A stretch of 5,885 nt of DNA from contig JAEWQX010000185.1 of assembly GCA_023399035.1 (NCBI GenBank), positions 1-5,885 of the forward strand. Reading direction: 5' to 3'. Position numbers and translations under genes: made by a program. This DNA is from Bacillota bacterium. Lineage in GTDB: Bacteria; Bacillota; Clostridia; Clostridiales; Clostridiaceae. The notes beneath the pieces were generated by a model. The model searched no databases. It was not told the origin of the DNA and saw only the letters and a list, made by a program, of their open reading frames with translations. Every line of letters starts with the position of its first letter. The stretch's first letter is position 1. Of this stretch, positions 1 to 5,490 are shown piece by piece.

Positions 1-1
1 A

Positions 2-52
2 TTAGAACAGATTCCTCTTGCAATTTATGATAAAATTATTGTAATTAAATAA
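2..52 (+). CDS. C-terminal end of an upstream gene (tentative)
   Basis: An open frame enters from the left edge and reads LEQIPLAIYDKIIVIK before a TAA stop at 50-52. The other forward frames stop sooner. Sixteen residues are too few to name a family. Support comes from position: a terminator-like hairpin lies about 60 bases downstream, as expected at the end of a + strand transcript. It could equally be chance open frame in intergenic DNA. Confidence 0.35.
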   Translation, partial: LEQIPLAIYDKIIVIK

Positions 53-113
53 TAAAAATACAAAATATATATAAATATACATGATAAGTTATTGAAAATA
101 TGTAAAAATAGTG

Positions 114-160
114 ATACATTGGTATAGTGGTATTACCACTGGACCAATGTATTTTTATTT
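114..160 (+). terminator. Nested hairpin with T-tract, probable intrinsic terminator
   Basis: The outer arms ATACATTGGT (114-123) and ACCAATGTAT (143-152) are perfect reverse complements. The inner arms AGTGGT (126-131) and ACCACT (135-140) are also perfect and enclose an ATT loop. Two unpaired bases on each side (AT and GG) form a small internal loop. The downstream arm runs straight into TTTTATTT, the expected layout of a rho-independent terminator for the gene entering from the left. The stem is richer in G and C than its surroundings. The same bases contain an operator-like sequence, listed separately. Confidence 0.72.
128..138. promoter_or_regulatory. Candidate FadR-family (GntR) operator
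   Basis: The sequence TGGTATTACCA is a perfect dyad with a 3-bp centre. It matches the general operator form of FadR-subfamily regulators, TNGTNNNACNA, as known for PdhR and LldR. A FadR-subfamily regulator is encoded about 1.35 kb downstream in the probable lrgAB operon. The site lies about 100 bp upstream of the best lrgA promoter, so it would have to act at a distance or on another promoter. Because it is the inner stem of the terminator hairpin, the dyad may simply be RNA structure. The match is seen; binding is inferred. Confidence 0.3.
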
Positions 161-216
161 AGTTAGATTAATATAAATTATTTAAACATTCATATAGTGT
201 ATAAGCCTAATAAGTT

Positions 217-247
217 ATACTGAGAACAGTATTCTATTGACTATAAT
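217..247 (+). promoter_or_regulatory. Candidate lrgA promoter with overlapping palindromic operator
   Basis: A perfect -10 hexamer TATAAT lies at 242-247. The -35 position about 17 bp upstream (ACTGAG, 219-224) is poor. A perfect dyad, ATACTG-AGAA-CAGTAT (217-232), covers that -35 position and most of the spacer. That is a typical place for a regulator to block or assist polymerase. Transcription would start near 254 and give a leader of about 78 bases. A competing choice, TTGACT (237-242) as -35, lacks a good -10. The dyad does not have the TNGTNNNACNA form expected for a FadR-type regulator, so the protein that binds it is unknown. Confidence 0.45.
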
Positions 248-331
248 AATTTATTGCTAAAGATTTAGACAATAATTCTTAGAACTACATAATATATGGT
301 CTGATTAATAATAGTTAGGGGGTGAATCTTA

Positions 332-682
332 ATGAAATATTTACAGCAGCTTATGATTATATTGGTGGCATATATTTTGGGAGTTATACTTCAGAGTGCA
401 TTAAGTCTTCCAATACCAGGAACTGTATTAGGTCTTATAATACTTTTCTTAGGATTATATAGTGGAATTATAAAGGTTGAAATGATAGAAGATATGTGTG
501 AGATTTTAATATCCCATATGTCTTTTTTGTTTATTCCAGCAGGTGTAGGTCTTATTACTAGCTTTAGTCTGATAAATGGAAAAATTATAGCATTTTCATT
601 AATAATATTGATTTCAACAGTTATAGTATGGGTTGTTACAGCATATGTTGTTAAATTTTTAAGAAAGGTGTGTTCAAAGTGA
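332..682 (+). CDS. lrgA: CidA/LrgA family membrane protein
   Basis: This 116-residue protein is the small subunit of an LrgAB/CidAB-type pair in the cytoplasmic membrane. Four hydrophobic segments are visible at about residues 6-25, 28-45, 62-80 and 85-108. Family hallmarks are the LPIPGTVLGL stretch (26-35) and the FIPAGVGLI stretch (67-75). Length is typical for the family. The ATG follows a very strong ribosome binding site, AGGGGGTGA (317-325), by six bases. The stop overlaps the start of lrgB, so the two are translationally coupled. These proteins were described in Staphylococcus as holin-like or antiholin-like. In Bacillus subtilis (PftAB) and Streptococcus mutans relatives take up pyruvate. 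Given the linked FadR-type regulator, I favour organic-acid transport over a role in lysis, but sequence alone cannot decide. Confidence 0.9.
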   Translation: MKYLQQLMIILVAYILGVILQSALSLPIPGTVLGLIILFLGLYSGIIKVEMIEDMCEILISHMSFLFIPAGVGLITSFSLINGKIIAFSLIILISTVIVWVVTAYVVKFLRKVCSK

Positions 683-1383
683 ATGATATAATAAATTCCC
701 CAGTTTTTGGAGTGTTAATTTCGATTATTGCATATATCATAGGGTGTGTTATAAAAAATAAGCTGAAGCTTTCATTGTTTAACCCTCTTCTTATTGCAAT
801 AATAATTTTGATTGCTGCGCTGTCATCTTTTCATATTGAATATAGTGCCTACAGCAAAGGCGGTGAAATAATTTCTTTCTTCCTGGCTCCAGCCACCGTT
901 GCACTTGCACTTCCGTTATATAAGAAGTTTTCGTTATTTAAGAAAAATGCATTTCCTATACTGGCAGGAATAATATGCGGAGCATTGTCCGGAATAGTGA
1001 CTGTAATTGTACTTGCAAAAACCTTCAGATTGTCAGAGCAACTTACAGTATCCATAATGCCGAAATCTATAACTACGCCAATAGGAATGGCTCTCTCAGA
1101 ACAGCTTGGGGGACTGCCATCTATAACTGTTGTTGCAATCATTGTAACTGGAATACTGGGCTCTATTATGGGACCATTCCTTAATAAAATATTTAAAATA
1201 AATGATAAGGTTGCAATGGGGATTGCAATGGGAAATGCATCCCATGCAGTTGGTGCAGCAAGAGCTATGGAACTAGGAGAAATAGAAGGTGCAATGAGCA
1301 GCCTTACTATTGCAATTGCTGGAATTATCACTGTTATTATAGTGCCGCCAATATGGAATTTTTTCATAAGTTTTATGGGATGA
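679..1383 (+). CDS. lrgB: CidB/LrgB family membrane protein
   Basis: This is the large partner of LrgA, a polytopic membrane protein of 234 residues from the chosen start. Conserved family blocks are FNPLLIA (34-40), FFLAPATVALALPLYK (67-82), MPKSITTPIGM (127-137) and GNASHAVGAARAMELGEIEG (185-204). Hydrophobic segments fill most of the remainder. I place the start at GTG 679, which overlaps the lrgA stop as GTGA. AAGAAAGG (661-668) is then spaced 10 bases from it. The in-frame GTG at 670 would leave almost no gap after that site and add only three residues. With LrgA it probably forms a carrier for pyruvate or a similar small acid, or a murein-hydrolase exporter-like complex as first proposed for CidB/LrgB. 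The family call is firm; the substrate is inferred. Confidence 0.92.
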   Translation: MNDIINSPVFGVLISIIAYIIGCVIKNKLKLSLFNPLLIAIIILIAALSSFHIEYSAYSKGGEIISFFLAPATVALALPLYKKFSLFKKNAFPILAGIICGALSGIVTVIVLAKTFRLSEQLTVSIMPKSITTPIGMALSEQLGGLPSITVVAIIVTGILGSIMGPFLNKIFKINDKVAMGIAMGNASHAVGAARAMELGEIEGAMSSLTIAIAGIITVIIVPPIWNFFISFMG

Positions 1384-1418
1384 TTTATGAAAGATTTTAA
1401 ATCCTTTATGAAAATCAT
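1380..1418 (+). other. AT-rich inverted repeat in the lrgB-gntR gap
   Basis: ATGATTT (1380-1386) is the reverse complement of AAATCAT (1412-1418). Between them GATTT (1393-1397) and AAATC (1399-1403) form a second, inner dyad. The transcript could fold into an interrupted, almost GC-free hairpin directly at the lrgB stop. It lacks a clean T-tract (ATTTTAAG follows), so it is a poor terminator. It might lower readthrough into gntR or protect lrgAB mRNA. In DNA this AT-rich could be chance. Confidence 0.25.
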
Positions 1419-1437
1419 ATTTTAAGAAGGAACAGCT

Positions 1438-1503
1438 ATGGGCTATGATTGTAAGAAAAAAATTATGCAGAGGATGGTAACATATAAATGCTTAATCCAG
1501 TGA
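1438..1503 (+). CDS. Possible 21-residue leader ORF overlapping the gntR start
   Basis: ATG 1438 is preceded by a good ribosome binding site, AAGAAGGA (1424-1431), at a spacing of six bases. It opens MGYDCKKKIMQRMVTYKCLIQ and stops at TGA 1501-1503, 16 bases inside the regulator gene and in a different frame. I recognise no family. Its ribosome binding site is better spaced than the one for gntR itself. Translation of it could therefore feed ribosomes to the gntR start by coupling, or compete with it. It could also be a chance ORF. Confidence 0.3.
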   Translation: MGYDCKKKIMQRMVTYKCLIQ

Positions 1504-2156
1504 AAAGCACAAAGGTATATGAAGCAGTAATGGAGCAGATTAAAGACAGTGTTAAAAGCGGTGAGCTGAAGAGAGGGGATAAGCTTCTCTCTGAAAGAGA
1601 ACTTTCAGAAAAGCTGCAAGTTAGCAGAACATCTGTAAGGGAGGCATTAAAATCCCTCAATATGCTTGGACTAATAGAGTCAAAGCATGGAGAAGGAAAT
1701 TTCATAAAGGATAATATTGAAGACAGCTTATTAGAGCCTTTATCAATGTTATTTCTACTTATTGGAAGCAGGAATGAGGAAATAATTCAGCTGAGAAGGA
1801 TAATTGAACCGCAGTGCGCATCCATGGCAGCAGAAAATATAACAGACTCCGATTTAGAAGAACTAAATGAAATACTTATTGAAATGGAGAAGACTTCAGA
1901 TGATGACTTAAGCGCGGAACTGGACAAGAAGTTTCATTATAAGATTGCACAGTCATGTGGAAATATGCTCATTTCTACAATAATGTTTTCAGTTTCAGCT
2001 CTTATAGAAAAATATATAGACAGTTCTCATATACATAAGTACAATAAAGAAAAGGTAAACTGCCAGCATAAAGCAATTTATACCGCATTAAAGGAACATG
2101 ATGAAAAGGAAGCCTTTAAATTATTAAGTGAACATCTTGACTGTGGAATAAATTAA
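1488..2156 (+). CDS. GntR-family transcriptional regulator, FadR subfamily (FCD domain)
   Basis: This is a 222-residue DNA-binding regulator. Residues about 8-75 form the GntR winged helix-turn-helix, with LLSERELSEKLQVSRTSVREAL (33-54, conserved core SERELSEKLQVSRTSVREAL) followed by GLIESKHGEGNFI. Residues about 95-218 are the all-helical FCD effector domain. Its metal-site residues appear intact: D146 and H150 in LDKKFH, H194 in QHKAIYTAL and H216 in SEHL. Such domains in relatives (LldR, PdhR, FadR, GlcC types) bind lactate, pyruvate, glycolate or other acids. It follows lrgB by 104 bases with no clear terminator or promoter, so it is probably the third gene of that operon and may control it. 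The ribosome binding site AGAGGA (1469-1474) sits 13 bases from ATG, rather far. The start is supported by the usual N-terminal PVKSTKVYEAVMEQI stretch. The specific ligand is unknown. Confidence 0.9.
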   Translation: MLNPVKSTKVYEAVMEQIKDSVKSGELKRGDKLLSERELSEKLQVSRTSVREALKSLNMLGLIESKHGEGNFIKDNIEDSLLEPLSMLFLLIGSRNEEIIQLRRIIEPQCASMAAENITDSDLEELNEILIEMEKTSDDDLSAELDKKFHYKIAQSCGNMLISTIMFSVSALIEKYIDSSHIHKYNKEKVNCQHKAIYTALKEHDEKEAFKLLSEHLDCGIN

Positions 2157-2171
2157 TTTTTATTATATATA

Positions 2172-3107
2172 TTAAAGAAGTTTTTCTGCTATATCCATAG
2201 AAGTCATAAAAATATCAATGCAGCCACTTTTTAAGGCAGCTTTTATGGCTTCTATTTTTTCTCTGCCTGTTGAAACAGCAATTGTTGTAGTATTTTTCAG
2301 TTCATTTAGTGATATTCCAATAGAACGTGAATTTAAATCATTATCAATAATTGTACCATCCTTTGATATATATGATGTACATACAGATGCAGCAGCATTC
2401 TGCGAAGTGAGATTTGATATATCTGCTTCACAAAATGCTCCTCCAAGATAGGAAGTGGAAGAAAGGTTTATTTCTCCAATACCTACAAGTGCAATATTAC
2501 ATGACCTTCCTTTTGCAAGTATCTGCGAAATGGAAGGTTCTTTTTTTATAAGTTCACATGTTTCTCTGTTTTGAAGGACAATAGGTGCATTTAAAAGACA
2601 GTAATCTCCGCCTGTTTTCCTTGCAAAGTTTTCTGCTATTATATTTGCATGCCATGTATGGCCTTGTGTTCCAAGATTCCCTACAAGGGGAACAAAAAGC
2701 AGGCCTTCTCTTGTAAGCTTATGTGCATAATCTGAAATAGAGGCAATTGTACGTCCACTCATAACACCAATGAGGGAATTGTCCGTAAAATATTTATCAA
2801 GCTGATCTGCACAGCACTGTCCTAGTTTGTCGATTGCTTCATCTGATGTCTTATATGAAAAATTAAATACAAAGGATTCCTTTAATGAATATTTTTTCAT
2901 TAGCTCATCTTCTAATATAAATTCCTGACTGTAGGGATTGTTTATTGTAAATTCAACAATATGATTTTTCTTTGCAAAATTGAGCATTCTGCACACCTGA
3001 GGCTTTGAAATCCCAAGATTCTGGGAAATATCCTTCTGGCTCATATTATCTTCATAAAATAACTTGCATATTTTAACAACAAGACGTTCATTATCGTATA
3101 TAGCCAT
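2172..3107 (-). CDS. SorC/DeoR-type sugar-binding transcriptional regulator
   Basis: This 311-residue regulator of the SorC family has an N-terminal helix-turn-helix (about 20-45, MSQKDISQNLGISKPQVCRML) and a large effector domain (about 58-311). Family landmarks are IGVMSGRTI (113-121), PLVGNLG (140-146), NAPI (173-176), ALVGIGEI (206-213), RSIGISL (261-267) and the final IAEKLL. Relatives bind phosphorylated sugars and repress or activate sugar-use operons. Several normally conserved effector positions differ: the usual GAVGDI-like stretch reads AAASVCTSY, the glycine pair before the late lysine reads STGREK, and the usual TDE near the C-terminus reads TSM. ATG 3107 has a strong AAAGGAG site six bases upstream. 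No sugar operon lies beside it; its neighbours are a convergent GntR gene and divergent trpBA. The family is clear, the target and ligand are not. Confidence 0.88.
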   Translation of the reverse strand: MAIYDNERLVVKICKLFYEDNMSQKDISQNLGISKPQVCRMLNFAKKNHIVEFTINNPYSQEFILEDELMKKYSLKESFVFNFSYKTSDEAIDKLGQCCADQLDKYFTDNSLIGVMSGRTIASISDYAHKLTREGLLFVPLVGNLGTQGHTWHANIIAENFARKTGGDYCLLNAPIVLQNRETCELIKKEPSISQILAKGRSCNIALVGIGEINLSSTSYLGGAFCEADISNLTSQNAAASVCTSYISKDGTIIDNDLNSRSIGISLNELKNTTTIAVSTGREKIEAIKAALKSGCIDIFMTSMDIAEKLL

Positions 3108-3396
3108 TTTTTTCTCCTTTCATATATGAAATATTCTGTATTTTATTAGTAACTGTAGAAGTACAGGCTTTCTATGTATAGTTTTTATAAAATTTAATAA
3201 GTGCTTCAAAATAATAAATGTAATCTCTAATATGAAATTCTTCAGTTAAGGAGATTTATATATAGAAGTTAATATATTTATTTTATCAAGGAATATTTTT
3301 TATGACTTTAAGTGAAATAAATTTCAATAATAGAAATATATTCTAATTATATATTATCATAGTGACAAGGAAGCTAACAAGAAAGGAATGAAATTT
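3108..3396. promoter_or_regulatory. Divergent control region between the SorC regulator and trpB
   Basis: This very AT-rich gap must hold promoters for both divergent genes. For trpB the best -10 is TATTAT (3352-3357); the -35 position (AATAGA, 3329-3334) is poor, so an activator or another promoter may be needed. Just upstream is a perfect dyad, TGAAAT-AA-ATTTCA (3313-3326). I found no convincing promoter for the regulator. There is no T-box signature (no AGGGTGGNACC-like element) and no Trp-rich leader peptide followed by a terminator, so neither common Firmicute mode of trp control is evident. A tryptophan-sensing protein that I cannot see from DNA is still possible. Confidence 0.35.
3302..3346 (+). 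CDS. Possible 14-residue upstream ORF before trpB
   Basis: ATG 3302 follows AAGGAA (3288-3293) by eight bases and reads MTLSEINFNNRNIF to TAA 3344-3346. It holds no tryptophan codon, so it is not a classical trp leader peptide. It contains the 14-bp dyad at 3313-3326. If transcription starts at the -10 suggested at 3352, this ORF is not even transcribed. It is probably chance and is listed because the ribosome binding site is good. Confidence 0.15.
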   Translation: MTLSEINFNNRNIF

Positions 3397-4584
3397 ATGC
3401 AGAATAAAAAATATGGAGAGTTCGGCGGGCAGTATGTTTCTGAGTCCCTTATGAATACATTAAAAGAGTTAGAGGATGCTTATAATCAAGCTATTAATGA
3501 TCCTAAGTTCTGGGATGAATATAATTATTATATGAAGGAATATGTTGGAAGGGAAAATCCATTATACCTTGCATCAAAGCTCAGTGCAAAATATGGACCT
3601 AAGATATATTTGAAGAGAGAAGACCTAAATCATACAGGGGCACATAAAATCAACAATGTTATAGGTCAGATACTTCTTGCAAAAAGAATGGGCAAGAAGA
3701 AGGTAATTGCTGAAACAGGAGCAGGACAGCATGGTGTTGCAACAGCTACTGGTGCTGCATTATTTGATATGGAATGCAAGGTATTTATGGGAACAGAAGA
3801 TATTAAGAGACAGAAGCTAAATGTTTTGAGAATGGAAATGCTAGGTGCAAAAGTTATTCCCGTAACATCAGGAAGCAATACATTAAAGGATGCAACAAAT
3901 GAAGCTATAAGGACATGGTCAAAGGAAGCAGAAGACACATTTTATGTTTTGGGTTCAGCAGTAGGGCCACATCCATACCCTGAAATAGTTAAAAACTTTC
4001 AAAGTATAATAAGCAAGGAAGCTAAAAAGCAGATATTAGAAAAGGAAGGAAGATTACCTTCAGCTGTAGTTGCATGCTGTGGTGGTGGATCAAACTCAAT
4101 TGGAATGTTTGCAGAATTCATTGATGAGCATGATGTTAAATTATATGGTGTTGAAGCAGCAGGTAAAGGAATTGAAACTGGAGAACATGCAGCAGCATTT
4201 TCAGAAAAAAGAGTAGGAGTATTACATGGAATGAGATCATATCTTCTTCAGGATGAAGATGGAAATATTGAACTTGCATATTCCATTTCAGCAGGTCTTG
4301 ATTATCCGGGAATCGGACCTGAACATGCGTATCTTGGCAGTATAGGACGAGTAACATATGACAGCGTTACAGATAGTGAAGCAATGGAAGCACTTCTTGA
4401 ATTATGCAGAATGGAAGGAATAATCCCTGCAATTGAAAGTGCACATGCACTTGCATATCTGCCAAAGCTCTGCAGGAACCTTACACAAGATGATATTGTA
4501 ATAGTATGTCTTTCTGGCCGTGGAGACAAGGATGTTACTACAATTGCAAAATATATTGAAGATAGAGGTGGCTTAAATGAATAG
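3397..4584 (+). CDS. trpB: Tryptophan synthase beta subunit
   Basis: This is the PLP enzyme that joins indole and L-serine to make L-tryptophan, in the cytosolic alpha2-beta2 complex with TrpA. From the chosen start it has 395 residues, normal for the standard TrpB1 type. Visible catalytic features are the Schiff-base lysine K84 in HKINN, E106 in AETGAGQHG, the phosphate-cradling GGGSN (229-233), D302 in AGLDYPG, E347 and S373 in CLSGRGDKD. The N-terminal KYGEFGGQYV is also typical. I prefer ATG 3397 because AAAGGA (3382-3387) lies nine bases before it. The in-frame ATG at 3388 follows that site with no gap and adds only MKF. The 3' end overlaps trpA by eight bases. No key residue is missing, so an active enzyme is expected. 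Confidence 0.97.
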   Translation: MQNKKYGEFGGQYVSESLMNTLKELEDAYNQAINDPKFWDEYNYYMKEYVGRENPLYLASKLSAKYGPKIYLKREDLNHTGAHKINNVIGQILLAKRMGKKKVIAETGAGQHGVATATGAALFDMECKVFMGTEDIKRQKLNVLRMEMLGAKVIPVTSGSNTLKDATNEAIRTWSKEAEDTFYVLGSAVGPHPYPEIVKNFQSIISKEAKKQILEKEGRLPSAVVACCGGGSNSIGMFAEFIDEHDVKLYGVEAAGKGIETGEHAAAFSEKRVGVLHGMRSYLLQDEDGNIELAYSISAGLDYPGIGPEHAYLGSIGRVTYDSVTDSEAMEALLELCRMEGIIPAIESAHALAYLPKLCRNLTQDDIVIVCLSGRGDKDVTTIAKYIEDRGGLNE

Positions 4585-5368
4585 AATTGAAAGAAGATTA
4601 AAGGAGCTTCAAAAAGAAAACAAGAAAGCTTTTATAACTTATATGACAGCAGGGCTTCCTGACATGAAAAAGAGCGCAGAAATAATAAAGGCTCAATGGC
4701 AGGCAGGAATTGATATAATTGAACTTGGAATACCATTTTCAGATCCTATAGCTGATGGCCCGGTAATTCAGGATGCTTCATACAGATCAATTCAAAAGGG
4801 GACAAACCTTAAGAAGGTATTTGAACTTGTAAAGGAAGTAAGAAAGGACTGCCAAGTTCCAATTGTATTCATGCTTTATTTCAATACAATTTTATATTAT
4901 GGAATAGAAAGGTTTGTAAATAAATGCATAGAGTGCGGAGTTGATGGAATGATAATTCCTGACCTTCCTTTTGAGGAAACATTTGAAATAAGGGAATTCT
5001 TAGATAAGGATGAAAATGCACCATTTTTGATTCCTCTTGTTTCGCCAGTTTCAAAGGATAGAATTCCAATGCTCGTTGAGGACCAGAAGGGATTTGTATA
5101 CTGCGTTTCATCAATGGGTGTAACAGGGCAGAATGCAGATTTTCATAAGGATGTAAGAAACTATCTTATGAAGGTTAAGGAAACATCAAAGATTCCTGTA
5201 ATGATGGGTTTTGGAATAAGAAATGCAGATGATGTTGAGAAATATAAAGATGTCATTGATGGATGCATAGTCGGTTCACATTTCATAGAAATCATGGAAA
5301 AGAGCAGTTATGACACTGATGTGATAAAGGATTATATAACTGGATTTAAGTCAGAATTAAATAAATAA
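4577..5368 (+). CDS. trpA: Tryptophan synthase alpha subunit
   Basis: This 263-residue TIM-barrel protein cleaves indole-3-glycerol phosphate to indole and glyceraldehyde 3-phosphate and passes indole to TrpB. The catalytic pair is present: E49 in IELGIPFSDP and D60 in IADGPVIQ. Other family blocks are YMTAGLPD (22-29), GMIIPDLP (124-131), the mobile loop SSMGVTG (178-184), GFGIRN (211-216) and the phosphate-binding VGS (232-234). Length is usual for the family. ATG 4577 overlaps the trpB stop by eight bases and has AGAGGTGG (4564-4571) five bases upstream, inside trpB, so the two are translationally coupled and made in matching amounts. Two TAA codons stand in tandem at the end (5366-5371). 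The MLYFNT stretch (99-104) differs from the more usual MTYYNP. Confidence 0.97.
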   Translation: MNRIERRLKELQKENKKAFITYMTAGLPDMKKSAEIIKAQWQAGIDIIELGIPFSDPIADGPVIQDASYRSIQKGTNLKKVFELVKEVRKDCQVPIVFMLYFNTILYYGIERFVNKCIECGVDGMIIPDLPFEETFEIREFLDKDENAPFLIPLVSPVSKDRIPMLVEDQKGFVYCVSSMGVTGQNADFHKDVRNYLMKVKETSKIPVMMGFGIRNADDVEKYKDVIDGCIVGSHFIEIMEKSSYDTDVIKDYITGFKSELNK

Positions 5369-5401
5369 TAAATGATTTGTTTTTGGTAATTTGAATAATA
5401 A

Positions 5402-5456
5402 AATAAAAAATGAGTAAATGAGTAGAACCATTCCGCTCATTTACTCATTTTTTATT
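5402..5456. terminator. Strong, probably bidirectional intrinsic terminator after trpA
   Basis: A perfect 21-bp inverted repeat runs from 5402-5422 to 5436-5456 around a 13-base loop. Its GC-bearing core is TGAGTAAATGAG (5411-5422) paired with CTCATTTACTCA (5436-5447). Six A residues precede the core and six T residues follow it, so it has the terminator layout on either strand. It lies 33 bases after the trpA stop and closes the trpBA transcript. The next gene has its own promoter downstream. Confidence 0.9.
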
Positions 5457-5490
5457 CACTTAAGTCGTGTACAAAAAATTTATGAGTTTA

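Noticed and set aside
237..265. TTGACT at 237-242 as the lrgA -35 element
   Set aside because: It is near consensus, but the -10 positions 15-17 bp downstream (TAAAGA, AAAGAT, AAGATT) are poor, while a perfect TATAAT overlaps it.
975..1184. 69-codon + strand open frame inside lrgB
   Set aside because: Out-of-frame shadow of lrgB with an odd composition (many C, N and Y) and no separate start signal.
849..1418. 189-codon open frame on the - strand opposite lrgB
   Set aside because: It lies entirely over the well-recognised lrgB gene, has no family motif, and its runs of I, A, P and S mirror the LrgB codons on the other strand.
1388..1426. 12-codon ORF (MKDFKSFMKIIF) directly after lrgB
   Set aside because: No ribosome binding site beyond the lrgB stop region, very short, and made of the AT-rich inverted repeat.
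1463..1705. Open frame on the - strand across the gntR start
   Set aside because: It covers the helix-turn-helix coding region of gntR and its Ser/Leu-rich translation is what the reverse strand of such codons gives.
2218..2451. 77-codon + strand open frame inside the SorC regulator gene
   Set aside because: Antisense shadow of the regulator with no ribosome binding site and no family resemblance.
3108..3387. T-box riboswitch or Trp-codon attenuator before trpB
   Set aside because: No AGGGTGGNACC-like element, no terminator hairpin before trpB, and the only small ORF has no tryptophan codon.
3666..3938. Open frames on the - strand inside trpB and trpA (also 4136-4357, 4302-4529, 4881-5114)
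   Set aside because: They overlap genes with intact catalytic motifs, lack plausible ribosome binding sites and show no recognisable domain.
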